Source: Aquipuribacter sp051216895
GTDB taxonomy: Bacteria; Actinomycetota; Actinomycetes; Actinomycetales; JBBAYJ01
Direction: 5' to 3'
DNA length: 64,000 nucleotides
NCBI RefSeq assembly: GCF_051216895.1
Contig: NZ_JBPKAO010000004.1
Location: forward strand, 186,001-250,000
The position numbers and the translations under genes were made by a program. Below the pieces are notes generated by a model that saw only the letters and a list, made by a program, of their open reading frames with translations, was not told where the DNA came from and did not search any database. Shown here piece after piece: positions 33,522 through 41,804 of this stretch (its first letter is position 1; each line of letters starts with the position of its first letter).

Positions 33522-33700
33522 CCCAGGACGGTTTCGTCGGCCGCCTCGCGAGCGACGGCTGGTTCACCGCGCGGGGTCAGCAGGTGATGCTGCCGCAGAC
33601 GGCGGAACGGGTGCTCGAGGCCCGCTGAGGCGCACCGCCGAACGGGTGAGCGCCGGGGCGCCGCCTCACCACACCCGCCCGCCGCGTCGATCACCGGGAC

Positions 33701-35887
33701 GTGCCCCGTCCCGCCGCCGTCGCCGCCGCCCTCCTCGTGCTGGGGCTGCTGACGTACGCCGCCTTCGGCTCGGTGCCCGTCGGTCCGTTCGAGCTGTACA
33801 CCCTGGTGTCGGTGGCCACCGTGGTCGTGGCCTGGGTGGGGTTGACGATCGCGGCCCCGGAACGACCGTGGGCGTGGCGCTGGCTGCTGCTGGGGTACTC
33901 GGCCTGGGTGACCGGTGACCTGGTGTGGCTGGTGGAGAACGAGGTCCTCGGCCTCGACATGTGGCCGGCCTGGTCCGACCTCGTCTACCTCGTCGGCTAC
34001 GTCGCCCTCGCCGCCGGGGCGCTGACCATGGTGCGCACCCGTCGCGCCGGCCGTGACCGCACCGCGGTGCTCGACGCCGCCATCGTCGCCGTCGGGGTGG
34101 GGGTCCCGGCCTTCTCCTTCGTCATCGCCCCCGCGGCGACGGCGGCCGACGTCGGTCTGCTGGGGCGGTTCGTCACCACGGCCTACCCGCTCCTCGACCT
34201 GTTCCTGCTCGCCGTGCTCGCCCGGCTGCTCGCCACGCCCGGGGCGCTCACCGCGGCCTACCGGCTGCTCATCGCCTCCCTGGCGGTCACGCTGGTCACC
34301 GACATCGCCTGGAACGTCGGGGTGGTCAGCCGCGGGACGGGCTTCGAGAGCCGGTGGCTCGACGTCGGGTGGCTGCTCGGCTACGTGCTGCTGGCGCTGG
34401 CGACCATGTCCCGTTCGCTGCGCGCCTCCGCGGAGGCGCCGCCGCACCACGAGCCCGTCGTCGCGACCAGACGGCGGCTGCTGGCCCTGGCCGCGGCCTC
34501 GACGCTGCCCGCCGTCACGCTCGCCCTGCACGGCTGGATGTTCGGCGAGGTGCCCTGGCTGAGCCTCGCCGTCGGGTCGGCCCTGCTCTCGCTGCTGGTC
34601 CTGCTGCGCATGGCGGGCCTGCTCGAGCAGGTGCAGGTGCAGGCCGTCCAGCTCGCGGCCCTGGCCCGGGTGGACGGGCTGACCGGCATCCCCAACCGAC
34701 GCACCTGGGACCACGAGCTGTCCCGGGCCTGCGCGGCGGCCCGCCGGGACGGCACCCCGCTGGCGGTGGCCATCCTGGACCTGGACCGCTTCAAGCGCTA
34801 CAACGACCGGCACGGTCACCAGGCCGGGGACCGGTTGCTGCGCGAGGCCGCCAGCGCCTGGACCGAGGTGCTCGACGGGTCGGGCGCCATGCTCGCCCGC
34901 TACGGCGGCGAGGAGTTCTCCGTGCTGCTGCCCGGCATGGACACCGCGACCGCACTGCCGGTGCTGCGACGGCTGCGCGAGGTCACCCCGGGGGCCCAGT
35001 CGTTCTCGGCCGGGCTGGCGGTGTGGGACCCGGAGACCGACCCGGACCGAGCCATCGGTGCGGCGGACGGGGCGCTGTACGAGGCCAAGCGTCGCGGTCG
35101 TGACCGGGTCGTCGTCGCCCACGCCGACGCGGTCTGCGACGGGCTGCCCGGCTGGGCCCGCTCGGCCCGCGTGGTCGTGCAGCCCGTGGTCGACGTGAAC
35201 GACGGCACCGTCATCGGGCACGAGGCGCTGGCGCGGTTCGAGCACGACCACGACGTGCCGCGGGTGTTCGCGCAGGCGCACGAGGACGGCATCGGTGACC
35301 TTCTGGAGGCCCACCTGGTCACCCTCGCCACGGCCGTGCCCGGCCGTCCCGCCGGGTCGCTGCTCTTCGTCAACGTCAGCCCCGCGGCCCTGGCCTCCCC
35401 ACGCTTCTGGGAGCGTCTGCCCGCCGACCTCACCGGTGTCGTGGTCGAGCTGGTCGAGGAGCGTCTCGTCGGGAGGGTCGAGGACCACGACGACGTCGCG
35501 GGCGCCGCCGCAGGCCTGCGGGCCCGCGGGGCCGTGGTCGCCGTCGACGACCTGGGGGCCGGCACGGGGGACCTCGGTCGTCTGCTCGCGGTCCTGCCCG
35601 ACATCGTCAAGATCGACCGGGAGGTCGTCTCCGGGTGCGCCACCGACCCTCGTCGCCTCCGGCTCGTCGAGCTGGTGGTGGGGCTGTCGGCGGCGGTCGG
35701 CGCCCGGGTGTGCGCCGAGGGGGTCGAGACGGCCGAGGACCTCCAGGCGCTGCGCGGCTGCGGCGTCCACCTGGCGCAGGGGTACCACCTCGGCCGGCCG
35801 GCCGACGGCTGGGCCGACGCGACCCGGGCCGTCCCGCCCGGACCGGTCGTGGACGTGGCCGGCCGACCGTCGCTGCTGCCGGGGTAG
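33701..35887 (+). CDS. membrane GGDEF-EAL cyclic-di-GMP enzyme
   Basis: 728 residues. About nine hydrophobic segments fill residues 1-310, a putative membrane sensor. The GGDEF domain follows (about 320-470): DGLTGIPNRRTWDHEL, DLDRFKRYND and active-site RYGGEEF (about 402). No RxxD inhibitory site precedes it. The EAL domain (about 495-720) keeps GHEALARF, VNVSP, VVELVEE, VDDLGAG, IVKIDR and CAEGVET, so both synthase and phosphodiesterase residues look intact. Signal sensed and net activity unknown. GTG start. Convergent with the esterase gene. Confidence 0.93.
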   Translation: MPRPAAVAAALLVLGLLTYAAFGSVPVGPFELYTLVSVATVVVAWVGLTIAAPERPWAWRWLLLGYSAWVTGDLVWLVENEVLGLDMWPAWSDLVYLVGYVALAAGALTMVRTRRAGRDRTAVLDAAIVAVGVGVPAFSFVIAPAATAADVGLLGRFVTTAYPLLDLFLLAVLARLLATPGALTAAYRLLIASLAVTLVTDIAWNVGVVSRGTGFESRWLDVGWLLGYVLLALATMSRSLRASAEAPPHHEPVVATRRRLLALAAASTLPAVTLALHGWMFGEVPWLSLAVGSALLSLLVLLRMAGLLEQVQVQAVQLAALARVDGLTGIPNRRTWDHELSRACAAARRDGTPLAVAILDLDRFKRYNDRHGHQAGDRLLREAASAWTEVLDGSGAMLARYGGEEFSVLLPGMDTATALPVLRRLREVTPGAQSFSAGLAVWDPETDPDRAIGAADGALYEAKRRGRDRVVVAHADAVCDGLPGWARSARVVVQPVVDVNDGTVIGHEALARFEHDHDVPRVFAQAHEDGIGDLLEAHLVTLATAVPGRPAGSLLFVNVSPAALASPRFWERLPADLTGVVVELVEERLVGRVEDHDDVAGAAAGLRARGAVVAVDDLGAGTGDLGRLLAVLPDIVKIDREVVSGCATDPRRLRLVELVVGLSAAVGARVCAEGVETAEDLQALRGCGVHLAQGYHLGRPADGWADATRAVPPGPVVDVAGRPSLLPG

Positions 35888-35909
35888 GTCGCCGGGCGCC
35901 GCCGGGGCG

Positions 35910-36839
35910 TCAGGTCCTGGTGGCCCGGGCCGACGGGCCCGGCAGGTCGCGGATGGCGGCGACCACCGGTGCGATCGCCCGCCTGCCCTCGGGGACCGGG
36001 AAGAACGCGTGGACGTGCATCATCGCCGGGTCCTCCCTGTAGGTGACCGGCACCCCGCCCGCCACCAGGGCGTCCCGGAGCCGACGTCCCTGGTAGACCA
36101 GCGCGTCGTCCCCGGCGGCGGTGATCCAGACCGGGGGCAGTCCGGTCATGGGACCGTTGACCGGGCTCACCCGGGGGTCGGTGGGGTCCAGGTCGCCGGC
36201 GTAGGCGAGCCCGGCCGCGAGCAGGCGCCCTCGGTCGAGCATGACGTCCCGGGCCTCGGCGCCCTCGACGTCGGGGTCGGGCAGCGTCACGTCGACCCAC
36301 GGCGAGACCAGCGCGAGCAGGGCCGGTGCGGGGACCTCGCGGGCGACGGCGTCCTGGAGGACGGCCAGCGCGAGCCCGCCGCCCGCCGAGTCGCCGAGGA
36401 CGGCGACCGCGTCCGGCGACCGCTCCGACACCAGCTGCTCGTAGACCGCCCGGACCTGCGGGACGGTGGTGCCCGCCGTCTGCCGGGGGGCGAGGCGGTA
36501 GGCGACGACCCAGACCTCGGCCCCGGTGGCGCGCGCCAGGCGTGCGCACGCCGCCCAGGCGCCCGGGTTGATGTCGTCGACGTAGCCGCCGCCGTGGACG
36601 TACAGCACCGCCCGGTGCGGTGTGCCCCCGCGGGGCCGCAGGACGATCACGACGCTGTCGTGGACGACCCGCCGGGACACGACGAGCCCCCACGTGGTGC
36701 GACGGGGCGGGGTGGGGTCGGGGCGACCGTCGACCTCGAGCCTCGCGGCCGCCTCGAACGAGCCCGACAGGTCCCCGGTGTCCTTGCCGCGCCGCAGCCG
36801 CCACGTGGTGAGGCCGGCCCGGAGGGAGCGCCGGCTCAC
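35910..36839 (-). CDS. alpha/beta hydrolase, HSL/acetyl-esterase type
   Basis: 309 residues, hormone-sensitive-lipase family. Oxyanion motif YVHGGGYV (about residue 85), nucleophile elbow GDSAGGG (about 155), catalytic Asp in ITAAGDDALVYQG and His in MHVHAFFP. No signal peptide, so cytoplasmic. GTG 36839 overlaps the xylanase stop by 4 bp: co-translated with it. Deacetylation of acetylated xylo-oligosaccharides would suit this position, but many HSL esterases accept other substrates. Confidence 0.9.
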   Translation of the reverse strand: MSRRSLRAGLTTWRLRRGKDTGDLSGSFEAAARLEVDGRPDPTPPRRTTWGLVVSRRVVHDSVVIVLRPRGGTPHRAVLYVHGGGYVDDINPGAWAACARLARATGAEVWVVAYRLAPRQTAGTTVPQVRAVYEQLVSERSPDAVAVLGDSAGGGLALAVLQDAVAREVPAPALLALVSPWVDVTLPDPDVEGAEARDVMLDRGRLLAAGLAYAGDLDPTDPRVSPVNGPMTGLPPVWITAAGDDALVYQGRRLRDALVAGGVPVTYREDPAMMHVHAFFPVPEGRRAIAPVVAAIRDLPGPSARATRT

Positions 36840-38140
36840 GGGGCCGGCTGGGTCACCGGGATCGTGGCCGGACCGCTCGCCCCGAGCGCGCACGTGGACG
36901 ACCACCCGTTGCCGCTCACCCGGTAGTCGCCGAGCAGTCCCCGGACCCGCACCCGGCCCGCGTCGTCGGTGCGCAGCGTGGTCGGGGCCACCCACCACTC
37001 GCGCTTGAGCAGGTCGCGCAGGGCGTGGAAGGACGGCTTGGGCGTGCCGTCGGAGCGGACCAGGCCCACGGGGGCGCCGAGCCAGGCGCCGTCGTCGGTC
37101 AGTCCCCAGTAGGTGATGGCCTCGACGGAGGGGTGGGAGACCAGGGCCCGGTAGTGCCGGACCATCTCCTCGGCCTGCCGCTGCTCGCCCTCGGCCGTGC
37201 CCGGCCAGTGCTCCGGCTGGTAGTCGTTGAGGTCCTCGATCTCCGGCGGCATCAGGTCCCCGGACAGCAGCGTCGTCTCGGTGAGGTGGATGGGCAGGCC
37301 GAAACGGGCGAACCGGTCCACGGTGGCCAGCGTGCGCTCCTCGCCCCAGTACCCCTGGTGCATGTGGCTCTGCAGCCCGAGCGCGTCCACCTGGATGCCG
37401 GCCTCGAGCACGCCCTCGATCAGGCACTCGTAGGCCGTCGACAGGTCGAAGTCGTTGAGCAGCAGCGTCGCGCCCGGGTCGGCCGCCCGGGCCTGCTCGA
37501 ACGCGAGCCGGATCGTGGCGATCCGGCCCCGTTCCAGGCACAGCCGGGTGATGGCGTTCTGGTGCTCCTCGTTGTCGAACACCGGCATGATGACGACCTC
37601 GTTGATCGCGTCCCAGGTGTCGACGACCCCGGCGAAGCCGCTCACCTCGCGCGTGATCCGGGCCCGTTGCACCGCCTCGACCTCGTCGGTGGGCAGCTCG
37701 CGCAGCCAGTCCGGGGCCAGGGTGTGCCACATCAGCGGGTGGCCCTTGACGCTCGCGCCACGGTCGGCGAACCAGCGGGCCGCCCTCAGCAGCCGGTCGG
37801 TGTCGGGCTCGCCGCGCCGGGGCTCGAACCCGGCCCAGTAGAACGGCAGCGTGGCGGTGTTGTAGAGCTCGAACCACAGCTCGGCCAGGTGGTCCAGCGA
37901 CTGCGTCGCGCCGCCGAAGGCGTTGCCGGGGGCGGCGCCGGTCTCCCCGTTGGCCAGCGGCACGAGGTCGAAGCCGATGTTGCCGAACGCGAAGGCGTGC
38001 CGGGTCTGCTCGACGACCACGTCGGTGTGGGCGAGGGGGAGGCCGTCGGTGCCGGTCAGGACCAGCGTGGCGTCGGCGGTGCGATGGGCGAGGGCGGGGT
38101 CGGTGGCGGCAGGTGCCGCGGCGACGTCGGAGGTGGGCAC
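36836..38140 (-). CDS. intracellular GH10 endo-1,4-beta-xylanase
   Basis: 434 residues, glycoside hydrolase family 10. KGHPLMWHTLAPDWL, acid/base Glu181 in DTWDAINEVV, and nucleophile Glu288 in IHLTETT are visible, with the typical DALGLQSHMHQGYW stretch between. No signal peptide, so it probably cleaves imported xylo-oligosaccharides. An N-terminal domain of about 60 residues precedes the barrel and about 45 residues of unassigned beta structure follow it. Downstream of lacI in the same direction (38-bp gap), hence lacI-xylanase-esterase may be one transcript. Confidence 0.95.
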   Translation of the reverse strand: MPTSDVAAAPAATDPALAHRTADATLVLTGTDGLPLAHTDVVVEQTRHAFAFGNIGFDLVPLANGETGAAPGNAFGGATQSLDHLAELWFELYNTATLPFYWAGFEPRRGEPDTDRLLRAARWFADRGASVKGHPLMWHTLAPDWLRELPTDEVEAVQRARITREVSGFAGVVDTWDAINEVVIMPVFDNEEHQNAITRLCLERGRIATIRLAFEQARAADPGATLLLNDFDLSTAYECLIEGVLEAGIQVDALGLQSHMHQGYWGEERTLATVDRFARFGLPIHLTETTLLSGDLMPPEIEDLNDYQPEHWPGTAEGEQRQAEEMVRHYRALVSHPSVEAITYWGLTDDGAWLGAPVGLVRSDGTPKPSFHALRDLLKREWWVAPTTLRTDDAGRVRVRGLLGDYRVSGNGWSSTCALGASGPATIPVTQPAP

Positions 38141-38177
38141 GGGGTCCTCTCGGGACGGGGGTGTGGACGAGGGCAGG

Positions 38178-39239
38178 TCAGACGGCGCGGGTGGAGCCGC
38201 GCTCGACGAGCTCGACCGGCAGCCGCACGTGGGTGCCGCCGGGCTCGTCGCCGGACATCAGCTGGATGAGCAGCGTCACCGCCTCCGACCCCATGCGCTG
38301 CATGGGCTGGGCGATGGTCGTCAGCGGAGGGGTGGTCAGCGCGGACTCGGGCACGTTGTCGAAGCCGACCACCGACAGGTCGCCCGGCACCGACAGGCCC
38401 AGCTCGGCGGCCACGTCCAGCGTCCCGATGGCCGACAGGTCGTTGGCCGCGAACACCGCGGTCGGCCGGTCGGGCAGGCTCAGCAGCTCCCGGGCCGGCT
38501 GGGCCGCGCCCTCCTGCCGGTAGTCGGCGACGCGCAGCAGGGCGGGGTCGACGTCGACGCCCGCCGCGGCGAGCGCGCTGCGGTAGCCGGCCTCCCGCAG
38601 CCGGGACGACTCCAGGTCGGGTCGTCCGCCGAGGAACCCGATGCGCCGGTGGCCCAGGCGCAGCAGGTGCTCCGTGGCGAGCTGGGCGCCGTGCTGGTTG
38701 TCGGAGTCGACGGTCGGCATGTGGGCCGGCCCCGCGTGGGGGTCGATGGCCACCACGGGCACCTGGCCGCCGGTGTCGACCACGGTGGGCGTGACGAGGA
38801 TCGCCCCGTCGATCAGCGTGCCGGACAGCCGCGACAGGTACCGCCGCTCCCACCCCACCGCGGTCCCCGCCCGGCCGCCGCCGGAGTAGGCCAGCAGCTC
38901 GTAGCCCGTGCCGGAGATCGCCCGCGAGGTCCCCTTGAGGATCTCGGTGCTGAACGGCTCGAACTCCGCGACGAGGATGCCGATGACGTTGGTGCGGTGG
39001 CTGCGCAGGCTGCGGGCGACCAGGCTGGACTCGTAGCCCAGCTCGTCGATGACCTGCTGCACCCGTGCCGACGTCTTGGCCGCGACGCCGTAGCGGCTGT
39101 TGATGACCTTCGACACCGTCGCCACGGACACCCCCGCCGCCTCCGCGACGTCGGTGATCGTCACGCGGTGCAGGTCGGCACGTCGAGGGGTGCCGTGCGT
39201 GGTGTCTGCACGCGTCGCTGCGTGCTGGGTCCGTCTCAC
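38178..39239 (-). CDS. LacI-family transcription regulator of the xylan locus
   Basis: 353 residues. Helix-turn-helix near residues 26-50 (TITDVAEAAGVSVATVSKVI) with the hinge after it, then a periplasmic-binding-protein-like ligand domain (NVIGILVAEFEPFSTEILKG, GFLGGRPDLESS, PDRPTAVFAANDLSAIG, GDLSVVGFDNVPESALTTPP). Divergent from the ABC transporter, with a palindromic operator between; it should repress until a xylose-type sugar binds. The GTG at 39239 has TAGCGT 6 nt upstream. The arrangement resembles Streptomyces bxlR-bxlEFGA. Confidence 0.94.
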   Translation of the reverse strand: MRRTQHAATRADTTHGTPRRADLHRVTITDVAEAAGVSVATVSKVINSRYGVAAKTSARVQQVIDELGYESSLVARSLRSHRTNVIGILVAEFEPFSTEILKGTSRAISGTGYELLAYSGGGRAGTAVGWERRYLSRLSGTLIDGAILVTPTVVDTGGQVPVVAIDPHAGPAHMPTVDSDNQHGAQLATEHLLRLGHRRIGFLGGRPDLESSRLREAGYRSALAAAGVDVDPALLRVADYRQEGAAQPARELLSLPDRPTAVFAANDLSAIGTLDVAAELGLSVPGDLSVVGFDNVPESALTTPPLTTIAQPMQRMGSEAVTLLIQLMSGDEPGGTHVRLPVELVERGSTRAV

Positions 39240-39245
39240 GCGATC

Positions 39246-39251
39246 ACGCTA
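39246..39251 (-). promoter_or_regulatory. leaderless -10 hexamer for lacI-type gene
   Basis: Minus-strand TAGCGT, 6 nt before GTG 39239 and 12 bp from the operator palindrome, so repressor binding could also control lacI. Confidence 0.55.
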
Positions 39252-39263
39252 TCGTGTGTAAAA

Positions 39264-39277
39264 CGTTATCGATAACG
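39264..39277. promoter_or_regulatory. LacI-type operator between lacI and the ABC transporter operon
   Basis: CGTTATCGATAACG, a perfect 14-bp palindrome with the central CG expected of LacI-family operators. A 13-of-14 match lies before the secreted xylanase (50106-50119). Confidence 0.8.
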
Positions 39278-39347
39278 ATTGACACCCCGAATTCTGCCGT
39301 GCCAGGCTCTGCCCGTCCCGATCCGTCGACGAAGACGAGGAACACCA

Positions 39348-40649
39348 ATGTCGATCAACCGAATTCGCTCAGCCGTCGCGCTGGGCGCGAGCGTGGCCCT
39401 TCTCGCGGCTTGCGGCGGCGGAGCCGAAGGCACCGACGACGCCAGCGCAGCGGGTGAGGCCGGCGGCGACGTCACCCTCACCTGGTGGCACAACGGCAAC
39501 AACGACCCCCTGCTGAGCTACTGGCAGGGCGTCGCGGACGACTTCGAGGCCGAGAACTCCGGCGTCACCATCGAGGTCGAGGCCATCCAGAACGAGGACC
39601 TGCGCACCCGCCTGCAGGTGGCGCTGCAGTCCAACGACCCGCCCGACGTGCTCCCCCAGTGGGGTGGCGGCGAGATGGCCGACCAGGTCGAGGCCGGGGC
39701 CCTGATGGACCTGTCCGACCGCATCCCCGACGCCATCGAGTCGCTCGGCGGCTCGATCGGCGGCTGGCAGAGCGAGGGCGCCACCTACGGCGTCCCGTAC
39801 AGCCTGGGCGTGGGCGGCTTCTGGTACAACACGGCGCTCTTCGAGCAGGCCGGCATCACCGAGGCGCCCGCCACGATGGACGACCTCTACGCCGCGATCG
39901 ACGCGCTCAAGGCCATCGACGTCGACCCCATCGCCGTCGGTGCGTCCGACGCGTGGCCGGCTGGTTGGTACTACTACTACGCCGCGACCCGCACCTGCGC
40001 CCCCGAGACCCTGGAGACCGCCCAGCTCGAGCTGGACTTCTCCGACCCGTGCTTCACCGAGGCGGGCGACCTCGTGCAGGAGCTCGTCGACGCCGAGCCG
40101 TTCAACGAGGGCTTCCTCGCCACGCCGGCGCAGCAGGGCGCCACCAGCTCCGCCGGTCTGCTGGCCAACGGCCTCGCGGGCATGGAGCTCATGGGCCACT
40201 GGAACCCGGCCGTCATGGCCGACCTGACCCCCAGCGGCGAGGGCCTCGGCGAGGACCTCGGCTGGTTCCCGTTCCCCGAGGTCGAGGGCGGCGCGGGCAA
40301 CGCGTCGGCCATGGGTGGCGGTGACGGCTTCTCCTGCGCCGCCGACGCCCCCGACGTCTGCGCCGACTTCCTGGCGTTCATCGTCAACGAGGACAACCAG
40401 AGCGCCTTCGGCGCCACCGGCGCGGGCCTGCCCACGCTGCCCGCGGCCACGTCGGCCGTCGAGGACCCCAACATGCAGACGCTGCTGGAGGCCCGTGACA
40501 ACGCCGAGTACGTGCAGCTGTACCTGGACGTCACGTACGGCCCGAACGTCGGTGGCGCCCTGAACGACGAGGTCTCGCTCCTGTTCGCCGGGCAGTCCGA
40601 CAGCCAGGGGATCATCGACGCGATGACGACAGCGGCCGGCACCCGGTGA
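39348..40649 (+). CDS. sugar ABC transporter substrate-binding lipoprotein
   Basis: 433 residues, family of extracellular carbohydrate-binding proteins. Signal peptide with lipobox LLAAC (Cys about residue 22) means anchoring outside the membrane. Mature start VTLTWWHNGNNDPLLSYW, then DVLPQWGGGEMADQVEAGAL and YGVPYSLGVGGFWYNT are typical. Expected to bind xylo-oligosaccharides given the locus. ATG 39348 has GACGAGG 7 nt upstream. Its stop overlaps a GTG in frame with the next permease. The upstream palindrome 39264-39277 should control it. Confidence 0.95.
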   Translation: MSINRIRSAVALGASVALLAACGGGAEGTDDASAAGEAGGDVTLTWWHNGNNDPLLSYWQGVADDFEAENSGVTIEVEAIQNEDLRTRLQVALQSNDPPDVLPQWGGGEMADQVEAGALMDLSDRIPDAIESLGGSIGGWQSEGATYGVPYSLGVGGFWYNTALFEQAGITEAPATMDDLYAAIDALKAIDVDPIAVGASDAWPAGWYYYYAATRTCAPETLETAQLELDFSDPCFTEAGDLVQELVDAEPFNEGFLATPAQQGATSSAGLLANGLAGMELMGHWNPAVMADLTPSGEGLGEDLGWFPFPEVEGGAGNASAMGGGDGFSCAADAPDVCADFLAFIVNEDNQSAFGATGAGLPTLPAATSAVEDPNMQTLLEARDNAEYVQLYLDVTYGPNVGGALNDEVSLLFAGQSDSQGIIDAMTTAAGTR

Positions 40650-40792
40650 GCACCGCAGCAGGCCCCGGAGCGGGCGGTCAGCGGCAACGCTCCGACGACC
40701 CGGGGTCTGCTGCGGCTCCCGTCCTGACCCGGGACCCCGCCGGCCGCGCGACGTCGCGGCCGGCGGGCCCGGACCGGCAGGGGCGTCGACCG

Positions 40793-41804
40793 ATGAGCAA
40801 CGAGTGGCGCAAGCGCCTCGAGATCGCCGTCCTCGTCGTCCCCGCCGTGGCCCTGTTCGTGCTCTTCGCCCTGGTGCCGATGGGGCAGGCCATCTACTAC
40901 AGCCTGTTCAACTGGAACGGCCTCGGCCCGGTGGACGACTTCGTCGGGATCGGCAACTACCAGCAGGCCCTCGGCGACAGCGTCTTCCGCGGGGCCATCC
41001 TCAACAACTTCGTCATCGTCGTGCTGTCGCTCGCGGTGCAGCTGCCGCTGGGCCTGGGCATCGCGCTGCTGCTCAACCGGCCGCTGCGCGGGCGCACGGC
41101 GCTGCGGACCATGATCTTCGTGCCGTACGTCCTGGCCGAGGTCATCGCCGGAGTGATCTGGCTGCTCATGCTGCAGCCGCGCGGGGTGGTCGACTCCCTG
41201 CTCGCCGGCGCGGGCCTGGACTGGGCCCGGCAGCTGTGGCTCGGGGACCAGGACATCGCGCTCTACACCCTCTTCGTGGTGCTGACCTGGAAGTACGTCG
41301 GCTTCGCGATCATCCTCTTCCTGGCCGGGCTGCAGGGCGTGCCGCTGGAGCTCAACGAGGCCGCCGCGCTCGACGGCGCCAGCTGGCGCCGCGCTCGACG
41401 GCGCCAGCTGGCGCCGCGCTCGACGGCGCCAGCTGGCGCCGCGCTCGACGGCGCCAGCTGGCGCCGCGCTCGACGGCGCCAGCTGGTGGCAGATCCAGCG
41501 CAACATCACCATCCCGCTGCTCGGCCCGACCATCCGCATCTGGGCGTTCCTGTCGATGATCGGTGCGCTCCAGCTCTTCGACATGGTCTGGATCCTCACC
41601 GGCGGCGGACCGGGCAACGCGACGCAGACGATGGCCACGTACCTCATCCAGCAGGGCTTCGACCGGGGGCGGCTGGGCTACGGCACCGCGGCCGCGGTCA
41701 TCCTGTTCGTCATCTCCCTGTTCGTCGCGCTGCTCTACCAGCGCTTCGTGCTCAGCGTCGACAACACCGACGACTCCCCGAAGAAGCGGAAGGCCGTCCG
41801 ATGA
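40793..41804 (+). pseudogene. sugar ABC permease 1 (MalF-type), frame broken by a 25-bp repeat expansion
   Basis: First transmembrane subunit of the importer. From ATG 40793 (or GTG 40646, which overlaps the preceding stop) the protein reads normally through six hydrophobic segments and reaches the EAA loop NEAAALDGASW. There five tandem 25-bp units (four extra, +100 bp) shift the frame; the natural continuation WQIQRNITIPLLG resumes at 41487 in another frame and runs to the stop at 41804. Without the extra units the protein would be about 303 residues, normal for this family. It could be a phase-variable off state rather than a dead gene; an assembly error is not excluded. Confidence 0.85.
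41361..41485 (+). repeat. five tandem 25-bp repeats in permease 1
   Basis: Units begin at 41361, 41386, 41411, 41436 and 41461. Units 2-5 are identical; unit 1 differs in its first base. Each junction forms the 16-bp palindrome GGCGCCAGCTGGCGCC. As 25 is not a multiple of 3, gain or loss of a unit changes the frame. The frame is correct with 1, 4 or 7 units; this sequence has 5. Confidence 0.95.

Noticed and set aside
33530..33628. A 33-codon protein-like tail on the plus strand (reads GFVGRLASDGWFTARGQQ) ending at 33628
   Set aside because: No start codon in frame and no family recognised; it could be a gene remnant but the evidence is too thin to list.
41361..41485. CRISPR array at the 25-bp or the 30-bp repeats (45879-46088)
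   Set aside because: Repeats are directly adjacent, without spacers, and lie inside coding frames; no cas gene is present.
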